Origin: Candidatus Nitrosopumilus sp. | GTDB lineage: Archaea > Thermoproteota > Nitrososphaeria > Nitrososphaerales > Nitrosopumilaceae | Reading direction: 5' to 3' | Assembly: GCA_028279625.1 (NCBI GenBank) | Contig: JANQNM010000100.1 | Location: 1 to 41,919 of the forward strand | Length of the DNA: 41,919 nucleotides | In this document: positions 33,229 to 41,420 of the stretch, one piece after another | How positions within the stretch are numbered: position 1 is the first letter of the stretch | Layout of the letters: each line of letters opens with the position of its first letter | Notes under the pieces: generated by a model | Seen by the model: the letters and a program-made list of their open reading frames with translations, nothing else | Databases searched by the model: none | Told to the model about the DNA's origin: nothing | Program-made: the position numbers and the translations under genes

Positions 33229-34149
33229 TTACCTCTTTGGTACCATCGTATCCATCATTACTAACATCAAAACTCCACTTAGTGGAATAACTGCAAAAGT
33301 TAGAATATTCATTAGTGTAAGCAAACCAAATCCTGCAAGACTAGGACTCATAATTCCCATGATTGATAACATGATTACTGCAAGTAAAGGGAATACAATC
33401 AACAAAATTGTATAAATCTCTGCTACACTTCCAAGTGATTCTGTAGTTTTTTGCATGAGCATCTTTTTCTCTTCGAGTTGAACTTTTGCTGTTGCGTTAA
33501 AGTATTCTTTTAGGTCTCCTCCTGATTGAACAGTAATGATTGCCCCGTCAAGCAGTTCTGAATATGGTCCTACTGGAGTTCTATGAATCAAATCTTTGAT
33601 GGCTGTAATCAAATCCATTCCTAAAATGTCAATATTTCTTACAATGAATCTGGCATCCTTTACAATGTCTTCGTCAGTTTCTTCTTTTGCAATTGCTTTG
33701 AAAATTCCCTCTAAGGTTAAACCACTTGTAGCAAGTGTTGACATGTATCCAATAAAATGAGGAATTTCTTCTACAAGTTTTGCTGCTCTGTTTTTTACTC
33801 TGATGGATGGAATTAATTGCAAAATACCAAAAGTCATGCCAAAAACCATCAGTCCTGTTAATAATGGAAGAACAAAACCAATGCTTGCAGGCTGTATGTT
33901 TACAAACTGTAATGCCACGATTCCCATGATTGCTCCACATGCACCAGCAATCATACTGAAGAATACCATGCTAGCTACATAGACCTCAAATGGTATTGGC
34001 ATCATTGATTGTTTGATGGCTTTTTCCAGGTTGCCTAGTTTTGGATGCAGAAATTTTACATGATCATTTAGCATCTTGTAGCTAAAAACATGAATCTGTC
34101 CTACAGATTCTTCTTGTTTTTTCTTTTGTTTAGTTGAACTTAGTTTCAT
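33229..34149 (-). CDS. TadB/GspF-like pilus membrane protein
   Basis: A 306-residue protein of the type II secretion F family with spans near 56-80, 85-110 and two at the C-terminus, and a cytoplasmic domain (HFIGYMSTLATSGLTLEGIF, then TPVGPYSELLDGAIITVQSG). It starts two bases after the motor ATPase stop. Together with the protein at 32309 it should form the platform through which the ATPase drives pilin assembly. The C-terminus resembles that of the archaeal TadC-like proteins. Confidence 0.9.
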   Translation of the reverse strand: MKLSSTKQKKKQEESVGQIHVFSYKMLNDHVKFLHPKLGNLEKAIKQSMMPIPFEVYVASMVFFSMIAGACGAIMGIVALQFVNIQPASIGFVLPLLTGLMVFGMTFGILQLIPSIRVKNRAAKLVEEIPHFIGYMSTLATSGLTLEGIFKAIAKEETDEDIVKDARFIVRNIDILGMDLITAIKDLIHRTPVGPYSELLDGAIITVQSGGDLKEYFNATAKVQLEEKKMLMQKTTESLGSVAEIYTILLIVFPLLAVIMLSIMGIMSPSLAGFGLLTLMNILTFAVIPLSGVLMLVMMDTMVPKR

Positions 34150-34151
34150 TT

Positions 34152-35783
34152 CTAAATATTCAACCTCTTTCTTTCATAGAATCTTTCAGGATCTGCATAG
34201 TAATCCATAATGTTTGCAGTTACTTCCTTATGATCACGAATGTCATTTTTGACCATCCAATCTAATGCTGTTCTTCTTTTTGTAAGCTCATAGTTTATCT
34301 TCTCTTCAGTATCTCCATCTCTTTCTTGAATTTTCTTAAACACTACACTGTCTCCCATGTAATCATGTGTGTCTGTTTTTGGATTCCATTTGAAAATTTC
34401 ATGGGTTTTAATGTGTCCGGTGTTTTCGTCAATTCCATCAATCTCTGAAACCTGAATGATTCGTCTGGCAGATTTGTCCCCTACTCTGATTTTTAGTTGT
34501 AATGTAATCAAATCAAGACTATTTGCGATAAGTGCTTTAGGAACATCCATTGGTGATGAAGTCAATCTTGTCAATGTTGCATCAACTGAATCTGCGTGGA
34601 TTGATGAAAAACCTCCGTGACCAGTAGCCATTGCTTGGAACAATGTGTAAGCTTCACGCCCTCTTGTCTCTCCTACAATAATGATATCTGGTCTTTGTCG
34701 AAGGGCTGCTCGAAGAAGGTCAAATTGATTGATTTCACCAATTTGTGTATCTGTGAAATTTTGTCTTGAAACAGCTGGTATCCAATTCTCATGTGGCAAA
34801 TTCAATTCTTGAGTATCTTCAATACTGACTACTTTCTGGCCTGGTCTGATAAATGAGGCAAGAGCATTCAGTGCCGTAGTTTTTCCACTTGCAGTTCCTC
34901 CTGCAATTAGCATAGTTGCCCTTTTTTCTGCAAGATACCACATGAATGCTGCAATATCGATTGAAACTGTTCCAAATTTTATCAAATCTATAATTGTAAT
35001 AGGATCTGCTCTAAACCGTCTGATAGTAAATGTACTGCCTCTTTTTGTAATTTCATGACCTAATGTTAGATTGATTCTACTTCCATCAGGTAGTGATGCA
35101 TCAATAATTGGGTCTGCCATGGAAACATGTTTTCCACAGATATAAGCTGTTTTTCTTGCAAAATTGTTTAATTCTGCATCTTTTTCAAAAATGATGTTTG
35201 TTGGCATTGATTCATGTTCTCTGTGCCATATGTAGATTGGAATGTTTGTTCCATCACAACTAATTTCTTCTATCATATGGTCTCTCATTAACGGCTCTAT
35301 TCTTCCAAGATGTACAAAATCTCTTATTGCAAAATAATTTATTTTTGCAATATTTTTTGGTGGAATTTTTAGTCTGTATTTTTTTATCATTGATGCAATT
35401 TTCTTCTTTAATCTCCTTTCAGCATCTTTTTTTGATTTAATCTCATGCAGTGAAACACTGAGTTCAGTGATTAGTAATTTTTTGATTATCTCTAAGGCTT
35501 TTCTGTCTCGTTCAGTTAAGATTGGTTCAATTACTTGATACCTTAAACCCCCCTTTGCAGTTGGGTCTTTGATTATTCCTGCATGAATTTCTGTATTATC
35601 CCATTCTAATTTTGATAGTGTCATAAATTGTGGAATTTTAGGCTCATTTTCCACTTTGGAGATTGATTTTGCTAATGTACCTGTCTTTTCTTTTTTTGAA
35701 GAAATCATCTTTGCAAAATTCATTGGTTCTGTCTGAATTTTTTGTAACAGTGAAAACTTGTCTTTAACAATATTGAATTTCAA
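34152..35783 (-). CDS. Type IV pilus/secretion motor ATPase
   Basis: A 543-residue ATPase of the GspE/TadA/FlaI superfamily. The Walker A motif is GGTASGKTT (about 293), followed by SIEDTQELNLPHENW (the Asp box), the Walker B region RPDIIIVGETRGRE (about 364) and the His box GGFSSIHADS (about 388). It lacks the zinc-binding insert of PilB-type enzymes. It is the first gene of the leftward operon ATPase, TadB-like, TadC-like. The start appears to be TTG at 35783. A TGTTCA-type dyad lies 40-60 bases upstream in the divergent promoter region. Confidence 0.95.
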   Translation of the reverse strand: MKFNIVKDKFSLLQKIQTEPMNFAKMISSKKEKTGTLAKSISKVENEPKIPQFMTLSKLEWDNTEIHAGIIKDPTAKGGLRYQVIEPILTERDRKALEIIKKLLITELSVSLHEIKSKKDAERRLKKKIASMIKKYRLKIPPKNIAKINYFAIRDFVHLGRIEPLMRDHMIEEISCDGTNIPIYIWHREHESMPTNIIFEKDAELNNFARKTAYICGKHVSMADPIIDASLPDGSRINLTLGHEITKRGSTFTIRRFRADPITIIDLIKFGTVSIDIAAFMWYLAEKRATMLIAGGTASGKTTALNALASFIRPGQKVVSIEDTQELNLPHENWIPAVSRQNFTDTQIGEINQFDLLRAALRQRPDIIIVGETRGREAYTLFQAMATGHGGFSSIHADSVDATLTRLTSSPMDVPKALIANSLDLITLQLKIRVGDKSARRIIQVSEIDGIDENTGHIKTHEIFKWNPKTDTHDYMGDSVVFKKIQERDGDTEEKINYELTKRRTALDWMVKNDIRDHKEVTANIMDYYADPERFYERKRLNI

Positions 35784-35820
35784 TTCATAAAATTATGTAC
35801 AGATAATGTGTTTTAACGCT

Positions 35821-35840
35821 TGTTCGTTCATCTGAACACT
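35821..35840. promoter_or_regulatory. TGTTCA-type operator facing the pilus ATPase operon
   Basis: GTTCA and TGAAC flank TC (35826-35837) inside a wider run TGTTCGTTCATCTGAACACT. The arms agree for five bases, then diverge. On the leftward strand the run continues GAACGAACAAGCGTTAAAAC, a TTAAAA-containing promoter about 40 bases from the ATPase start. Confidence 0.55.
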
Positions 35841-35887
35841 CAATATTATTTTTGAAAAATTCACCCTTTATTGATTTTCAAGAAATC

Positions 35888-35907
35888 GTTTGTTCAATTG
35901 AACAAAC
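35888..35907. promoter_or_regulatory. TGTTCA-type operator before Asp/His-rich protein gene
   Basis: GTTTGTTCA and TGAACAAAC flank AT, so the whole 20 bases are a perfect palindrome. ATTTTTTTAAATC follows at once, and the GTG start at 35943 lies 35 bases after the dyad. The reading frame open to 35871 runs through this site, so the longer start is unlikely. Confidence 0.7.
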
Positions 35908-35942
35908 ATTTTTTTAAATCACAATTAGTCCTGCCATTTTAC

Positions 35943-36854
35943 GTGTTAAAGTCTCTTCCTCGTTTTGTGATTTTTGGTGCACTAGTTGGAATTTTGACAA
36001 TTGGTTTAGCCACAAGTACAATCGATGCTGGTGGAAAAGGCCATCACCTTGATAAATTAGTGTGTAATGCTGGTCAAGTTATGGTAGGAATCATGTATTC
36101 TGAATATGGTCATAATAAAATGTCCATAATTTGTCAGCCTGATTTGTTTGCAGCAGCAAATATGATTCCTTTACATTTTGAACAAAAAGGCATTATCTCT
36201 GTACCTGCAGATAGCTCAACATCAAATCTAGTCCAACTTGCAACCTGGGAAATTATCAAAGATCCTCAAGTTGAAAATAATGCCATATTGGGTTCTCTTG
36301 AAGGATTAACTGGTCATATGAAAAGAACTGTAGGAGGAGATGATAATGATGGTGATGTTGTTTATGGTTTCTTTAGCTCTATTGATGGAGTTCAATGGAG
36401 ATCCGAAGAAAGTTTCTCTACCCAATCTGCTGAATTTGTTCCAAAAGTATCTAGAGGAACAAATGAATTGATTCAATCTTTTGATGAGGAGACTGGAGAT
36501 CTTCTTGAGATGAAATATCTTTCATTTGGCGTTCATAGTTCTGATAATGCTGCTGGAGAAATCAAGGATGTTTCAGGAACTGTAGTAGTAACTTTGCCTG
36601 TAGGTTATTCAATTCAGCTTATGGAGGATGAACCAGAACCTCCTATAGGTGATGAAGATAACTGTGATAAAAAATGGAAGAAGTACTATCATGATGGATA
36701 TGAAAACAAATGGAAATCATATGATGATGACGATGATGATGACAGATGGCATCATGATGATGATGATGATGATGACTCAAAATGTCCTCCACACCACGAT
36801 GACGATGATGACAAATGGAACAAATGGAAACACCACGATGACGATGATGACTGA
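35943..36854 (+). CDS. Secreted Asp/His-rich protein
   Basis: A protein of about 303 residues with an N-terminal signal peptide (MLKSLPRFVIFGALVGILTI, then GLATSTIDA), a mature domain of about 215 residues, and an acidic tail. The tail has five runs of Asp (five to seven each) separated by HH, W and K motifs such as RWHHDD and KWNKWKHH. Such tails bind calcium or transition metals. I moved the start to GTG 35943 because the TTG at 35871 lies before the operator dyad and promoter. The gene is divergent from the pilus motor operon and carries its own TGTTCA-type dyad, so it is probably co-regulated with the pilus genes. No family recognised for the middle domain. Confidence 0.75.
   Translation: MLKSLPRFVIFGALVGILTIGLATSTIDAGGKGHHLDKLVCNAGQVMVGIMYSEYGHNKMSIICQPDLFAAANMIPLHFEQKGIISVPADSSTSNLVQLATWEIIKDPQVENNAILGSLEGLTGHMKRTVGGDDNDGDVVYGFFSSIDGVQWRSEESFSTQSAEFVPKVSRGTNELIQSFDEETGDLLEMKYLSFGVHSSDNAAGEIKDVSGTVVVTLPVGYSIQLMEDEPEPPIGDEDNCDKKWKKYYHDGYENKWKSYDDDDDDDRWHHDDDDDDDSKCPPHHDDDDDKWNKWKHHDDDDD
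36792..36851 (+). repeat. Direct repeat in the Asp/His tail
   Basis: A 21-base unit beginning CACCACGATGACGATG occurs at 36792-36812 and again at 36831-36851, a 39-base period, encoding HHDDDDD both times. The upstream tail has further GAT/GAC triplet runs (36721-36775). Such tracts change length by slippage. Confidence 0.7.
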
Positions 36855-36913
36855 TAGTTTGATTACTGTCTAATAATTCTCAAATTATGTATTAATCAGA
36901 ACTGACAAAATAA

Positions 36914-36935
36914 TTGTTCGTTCATTTGAACAAAA
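36914..36935. promoter_or_regulatory. TGTTCA-type operator before zinc-ribbon/pilin operon
   Basis: GTTCA (36920-36924) and TGAAC (36927-36931) flank TT within TTGTTCGTTCATTTGAACAA. It lies 75 bases before the ATG at 37009. CTACATATGTAG, a perfect 12-base palindrome, occurs at 36985-36996 just before the GTGAGG ribosome site. Confidence 0.5.
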
Positions 36936-37008
36936 TTTCCTTTTTACTCTTTGATTGACCATCAATTTTAGTTGAAAATAATATCTACATATGTAGTGAG
37001 GGTTGCCT

Positions 37009-38229
37009 ATGATGTTTAGAAAAAAATCTCAATCTGCAGACACAAAAATGGAAAGTAAGAAAAATAAATATTCATCCACAATGAATGATTATGCATCCGT
37101 TTTTTCAGAGTCTTTAGATGAATCTGAACCTATACCAATTGAGAATGATTTAGAACAAGAATTAATTCCTATAGAAGAACCTGATTTTCCTGAACCCTCA
37201 TCTAGCAAATCAGTAAAACTAATTCAAGAAATTCAAAATCTTGATGATAAAACTATCAAACCATTCATTGATTACAATGAAGGGAAATTATTCTATCCTA
37301 TATTATCCAAAATTGGTGAGACTCAAGATAATGTTGCTTACTTGGATGGTTTAGTTTCTGATGGAATTTTAGAAAAAAATGTCTTTGAAAAATTGATTGT
37401 TTGTCCTCTTCATCCTGATACATTTAGTTCCAGCGTTCGCCTATACTGTCCAAAATGCCATTCTATGGATGTTGAAAAAATGAATTTGTTTGAGCACAAA
37501 AAATGTGGATATATTACAGAAAGCAGCAATTTTGATTTTACATCAAACGGGAATCTTCAGTGCCCCTCTTGTAAGAAACTAATCACAAATTTTGAGAAAG
37601 AAATACGAGTTCCAGCAATGTGGTATCAATGCAATGATTGTACTGAAAAATTTGATAATGCTGTAATCAAACTACATTGTAGAAAGCATGACCATGATTT
37701 TGACACAAATTCTGGTCAATTTGTAACTACTTACAGTTACAAACTAAAAAATTCTGAAGTCTCCATGAATTCTGATACCAGTCAAATTAAAGATGATCTT
37801 CTAAAATTACTTGAAGGATTCAATTTTGCAACAAAACAGAGTGTCTCAATTAAAGGAAAAAGTGGAAATGTTCATGAAATCCCTATCTATGCAAAACGTT
37901 CAAACACAAATGAAACTCTTGCAATTTTCATAAAGAACCAAACAGATGGAATTGATCAAACAGAAATGAATTCTGTCTTAGTTCCAAAATTAGATGTAGA
38001 CCCAACTCATACAATGTTTTTGACCACTTCTGGAATTAATGATGGTGTAGAAAATCTTGCTAAGCATTATGGCATCAATCTTATTTCTAATTCTGATGCA
38101 TCACAAATAATTTCACAAGTTGAAAGTTTTGTATCCAAATGGCACTCTAAAAACTCTAAAAAAGAAAAACCATCTTCTCTAACATCTTTGATGTCTGATT
38201 TCAAACTAAAAAAAGGTGGTAAAAACTGA
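37009..38229 (+). CDS. Zinc-ribbon protein with Mrr-like C-terminal domain
   Basis: A 406-residue cytoplasmic protein. After an acidic low-complexity N-terminus (to about 65) comes a cysteine-rich region: LYCPKC, then HKKCGY, QCPSCK, YQCNDC and LHCRKHDHD (about 145-230), which should bind two zinc ions. It recalls the thaumarchaeal output domain TackOD1 as I remember it; this was not searched. The C-terminal part (VHEIPIYAKRSNTNETLAIF, then TMFLTTSGINDGVENLAKHY) resembles the Mrr-type endonuclease fold, but a complete catalytic set is not evident. ATG at 37009 or 37012 follows GTGAGG; a TTG at 37003 is less likely. It is first in the pilin operon and its stop overlaps the next start. Confidence 0.75.
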   Translation: MMFRKKSQSADTKMESKKNKYSSTMNDYASVFSESLDESEPIPIENDLEQELIPIEEPDFPEPSSSKSVKLIQEIQNLDDKTIKPFIDYNEGKLFYPILSKIGETQDNVAYLDGLVSDGILEKNVFEKLIVCPLHPDTFSSSVRLYCPKCHSMDVEKMNLFEHKKCGYITESSNFDFTSNGNLQCPSCKKLITNFEKEIRVPAMWYQCNDCTEKFDNAVIKLHCRKHDHDFDTNSGQFVTTYSYKLKNSEVSMNSDTSQIKDDLLKLLEGFNFATKQSVSIKGKSGNVHEIPIYAKRSNTNETLAIFIKNQTDGIDQTEMNSVLVPKLDVDPTHTMFLTTSGINDGVENLAKHYGINLISNSDASQIISQVESFVSKWHSKNSKKEKPSSLTSLMSDFKLKKGGKN

Positions 38230-38753
38230 ATGCTTCCAAAAAACCTGGACTAGAAAAAAGACGTGCAGTAAGTCAAGTAATGGGCAGTCTTGTTATATTA
38301 GGAATTGTCAGCTCTGTTGGTTCTGTAATTTTGTTTAACGGAATGGATAGTATTAGTGCATTTACATATGATTTGTCATTTCATGAAAAATCAAAAAATC
38401 AAATCCATAGAGAAGATATTGTGTTTGAACATGTACGTTTTGAGCCTAATACTGACAACATGTCAATCGATTTGGCAAATATAGGCACAGTGGAATCTAC
38501 AATTTCCACAATTACAATTTTGAAGATTGACAGCCAAGAAATTGTTGCCAATTGGGTTGAGATAAATCAATCAATTCCAATCAAAGAAAATCAACAAATT
38601 TCTCTTGATAATTTAGATGATGCTGAAATAATCCTAAATCCACCTACTTCAATTTGGAATGATGCTAATTATCTTAATTCAGAATATAAAATTTCATTAA
38701 CAACTACTCGAGGCAATTTCTTCTCTACAATTGCCAGTCCGTTTAATACATAG
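38226..38753 (+). CDS. Pilin-like protein with class III signal, probable CTG start
   Basis: A 175-residue protein with an archaeal prepilin signal: EKRRAVSQVMGSLVILGIV, cleavage expected after Ala, then a hydrophobic helix and an extracellular beta domain. The first ATG in frame, 38280, lies inside the hydrophobic core and would destroy the signal. Upstream, between the in-frame stop at 38220 and that ATG, there is no ATG, GTG or TTG; CTG at 38226 is the only near-cognate candidate at a sensible position. It overlaps the previous stop as CTGA, in the position of a usual ATGA junction. The gene is followed by two more pilin-like genes. Confidence 0.75.
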   Translation: MNASKKPGLEKRRAVSQVMGSLVILGIVSSVGSVILFNGMDSISAFTYDLSFHEKSKNQIHREDIVFEHVRFEPNTDNMSIDLANIGTVESTISTITILKIDSQEIVANWVEINQSIPIKENQQISLDNLDDAEIILNPPTSIWNDANYLNSEYKISLTTTRGNFFSTIASPFNT

Positions 38754-38763
38754 GTGATTAAAG

Positions 38764-39465
38764 ATGTCAAAGAAAATTAAATCAAATTCTCGTTTAAGAA
38801 AAAGACGTGGAGTAACTGATGTAATTAGTACAATGTTGCTCATGGCAGTAACCGTTACTGGTGCAAGCACTTTAACATTTTTTATGAATGACGCATTTGT
38901 TTCAGGCAATCTTAGCTCTGTAAACACACTTGAATCTTCATCATTGAATGTTTTGCTTTTAGCTTATGATACAAGAGATTCATCTTCTTTACTAACATTG
39001 ACTGATGTTGATAATGAAAATACTGTAAATTCATTTCTGTGTGCTTCGACATGTAGTAGTTCTACAAATAGAATTCCTGATAATGGTGGAACTGAATTTA
39101 TTGTATTACAACTTCAAAATAACGGCATTGATCCAATTTATCTTGAAAATGTTATCTTAAATGGAGTTAATCATGAATGGGATCCTGGAACGTCTGGAAT
39201 TCAACTTGATGCTTCTGCTGATGATTTAGTTGGCCCTGATAGAAGTTATCCTTCTGATGGAATGTATTCAATTTTGCCAGTTGGGTCTAGTCCAATCATT
39301 CAAAATGAAAATATCCAAATTTCTAATGGTCAAATTGTAAATGTTCTTGTAAAACTTGGATCTGATGACTCTGATATTCAAATTAACAAAGGAATTCACG
39401 TTTTGTTAAACACCGGCAGTGTACAGTCTGTTGAATTTTTGATTGAGAGTGGTAATGCCCAATGA
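38764..39465 (+). CDS. Pilin-like protein with class III signal
   Basis: A 233-residue protein with the prepilin signal LRKRRGVTDVISTMLLMAVT (about residues 11-30), cleavage after Gly, then the rest of the hydrophobic helix and a beta-rich extracellular domain (DNGGTEFIVLQLQNNGIDPI, then IYLENVIL). Two cysteines (FLCASTCS) may form a disulfide outside. GGTGATT lies upstream as a ribosome site. Its stop overlaps the next start (ATGA), so it is co-translated with the large pilin-like protein. Confidence 0.88.
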   Translation: MSKKIKSNSRLRKRRGVTDVISTMLLMAVTVTGASTLTFFMNDAFVSGNLSSVNTLESSSLNVLLLAYDTRDSSSLLTLTDVDNENTVNSFLCASTCSSSTNRIPDNGGTEFIVLQLQNNGIDPIYLENVILNGVNHEWDPGTSGIQLDASADDLVGPDRSYPSDGMYSILPVGSSPIIQNENIQISNGQIVNVLVKLGSDDSDIQINKGIHVLLNTGSVQSVEFLIESGNAQ

Positions 39466-41288
39466 ATGTCAAAAAAGTCTCGTTTGAGCCTAAAAATAGG
39501 CGTGGATTGTCTTCAGTTGTTGGGGCATTATTTTTCACAGTTTTGATGGTTGCAGGATTTTCTGTTTTAAGCTTGGCATTAGATGCTCAGACTGATATTG
39601 TAACTACTCAAAGAATGGTTTCAGATGTAGAAATAAAAAAACAACAAGAACAATTTGGAATTATAGCATCAGTTGATGGGAATAAAATTCTAGATGTTTC
39701 AATAAATAATCAAGGACAAAATTCTGCAGAAATTTCAAGTGTTTGGATTGTAAACAAAACTTTGCCAAATCAACCTGTTCAGAGATTTGAAGTAAATTAT
39801 GATGATGCGTACATTCCATCTGGATTTACTTCCAACATTTTAGAATCTCAAACACTACAAATGGTTGATGATACTTATGACATCAAAGTTGTTTCTGCAT
39901 TAGGAACTATCAAAATTATAGAATTAACCGTTGGAAGTGGTGGTGGAGGTGGTTCAGGATTACGTGCTGAATTAATTACAGATCCTCCTGACGTGATTAT
40001 TGGACAAAATGTTACAGTTGCATTGATGGTAACAAATACTGGAATTGATACTATAAACAATGTTCAACCCGATCCAATTACATTTACTCCAACTGGAAGT
40101 GGTGCTGCTACTGCTTTTTCGTCTCATACTCCAGATTCTGTTGATTTGAATGGAGGTGCTTCTGTATTGTTCTCATGGGATTATCAAGTTACAGGAGATA
40201 GTGGCGATGAACTTTCTTTTTCATCAATAGCTAGAGGTGATGGGGCAGCAAGTAACACTGTATCTGATATTAGCATATTACGTGAACCGACTGATGGTGG
40301 TTCAGGAGGCAGTGGAGGAGAAGAAATTGTTGTGAGAAATGAATTATTTGGTAAACCTCAAATCTTTATGATTTTTCCAAATCCTATAGGTTGGGATAAC
40401 AATAACAGAGCACTTTGGGGTGTGATGGTAGCAAATCCTACTGATCAGCCAATAGAAGTTTCTAAAGTTGCAATAGTTGCAATGTCTCCAAGAGCAACCT
40501 CAAGTGATAAGATTTTTGCACCTGAATGTGAAGATCAATCCAGTCCTCTTGATCCTAGAACAGTTTCTCCTACCACAGACCGTTGGTCTTGTCCTGAAAG
40601 TAACCAATTACAATGGAAAAATACAAACAATCCTCAGGTAATTCAACCAAGATCAGTTCATCCATTTTTAGTAGAAATTGGAACTGAATCAATAGGAAGT
40701 ACAACTGGAGAAGCTAATCTGATTCCAATTCAAGTAACTGTTGCAAGTACACTAGGTCAATTTGGAAAAGCAGGTTATCTTAGTACAATGGCTGAAGAAA
40801 ACGTTGCAATGCCAAATGTTTTTCTTTCTACTGCTGTTGGAACAACAAACTCTGCAAACATTATAGGTACTGTGACAGGAATTACTGAAGGAGCGTCTGT
40901 AACTTTTAATGCATCTATAGGTGACTTTGATACTGGTTCTGGAAATGAAATAAAATCTGATTCAAGATTGATAATCAACATTCCAAAAGATTGGACCTAT
41001 ACTGGAATTAACAGCTTTACAGGATTTGATAATCCCCCTGATGTGCAAACTTTTCCTGATGGTTCAACACAAATCATTGGAACTTTATCAAATGATCTAA
41101 CTGGAAGTGGCGATGTTGCAAGAACAATACAATTTACAGCAACTGCCCCTGATGTAACAAATGCAAAAATGTATGTAATGCACATCCTTGCTGACGGCAT
41201 TGCTACTGGTTCATCAAGCAATAATTACACCATAGGACCCCTTTCCGAATCTGTTTTACAAGTTTGTCCAACAAGTGGTTGTCCATAA
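39462..41288 (+). CDS. Large pilin-like protein with extracellular beta domains
   Basis: A 608-residue protein with the class III signal NRRGLSSVVGALFFTVLMVA (about 12-31), cleavage after Gly. After a domain of about 125 residues comes a Gly/Ser linker GSGGGGGSG (about 157), then a CARDB-like beta domain (DVIIGQNVTVALMVTNTGID), a second linker GGSGGSGGEE (about 278) and a large beta-rich C-terminal part (to 608) with CPESN and a final CPTSGCP. This is far longer than usual pilins (100-250), so it may be a tip or adhesin subunit. ATG overlaps the previous stop. Confidence 0.85.
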   Translation: MNVKKVSFEPKNRRGLSSVVGALFFTVLMVAGFSVLSLALDAQTDIVTTQRMVSDVEIKKQQEQFGIIASVDGNKILDVSINNQGQNSAEISSVWIVNKTLPNQPVQRFEVNYDDAYIPSGFTSNILESQTLQMVDDTYDIKVVSALGTIKIIELTVGSGGGGGSGLRAELITDPPDVIIGQNVTVALMVTNTGIDTINNVQPDPITFTPTGSGAATAFSSHTPDSVDLNGGASVLFSWDYQVTGDSGDELSFSSIARGDGAASNTVSDISILREPTDGGSGGSGGEEIVVRNELFGKPQIFMIFPNPIGWDNNNRALWGVMVANPTDQPIEVSKVAIVAMSPRATSSDKIFAPECEDQSSPLDPRTVSPTTDRWSCPESNQLQWKNTNNPQVIQPRSVHPFLVEIGTESIGSTTGEANLIPIQVTVASTLGQFGKAGYLSTMAEENVAMPNVFLSTAVGTTNSANIIGTVTGITEGASVTFNASIGDFDTGSGNEIKSDSRLIINIPKDWTYTGINSFTGFDNPPDVQTFPDGSTQIIGTLSNDLTGSGDVARTIQFTATAPDVTNAKMYVMHILADGIATGSSSNNYTIGPLSESVLQVCPTSGCP

Positions 41289-41297
41289 ATTTTCTAT

Positions 41298-41306
41298 TTA
41301 GGCTCA
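41298..41306. promoter_or_regulatory. TTAGGCTCA motif before the terminal pilin gene
   Basis: One of several intergenic copies of TTAGGC-N-CA in this window, 114 bases before the ATG at 41421. A half-site TGAACAAA (41373-41380), at a distance from the start similar to the TGTTCA-type dyads, lies between, along with the palindrome TTTGTACAAA (41342-41351). Confidence 0.35.
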
Positions 41307-41420
41307 AATCTTTGATTTCTTGTTGTTCATTTTAGTACACATTTGTACAAACTATCTGATTGTAGTCCATTTTGAACAAAGATCTCTTTAACATCTTTTT
41401 GAGTTTTAAGAAATTCAGAA

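Noticed and set aside
35871-35942. Longer TTG start for the Asp/His-rich protein
   Set aside because: The extension runs through a perfect operator palindrome and a TATA-like run; the GTG at 35943 gives a clean signal peptide.
36721-36851. GAT/GAC triplet tract as a possible tandem-repeat locus or CRISPR-like array
   Set aside because: The repeats are in frame and encode an Asp/His tail; there are no regular spacers.
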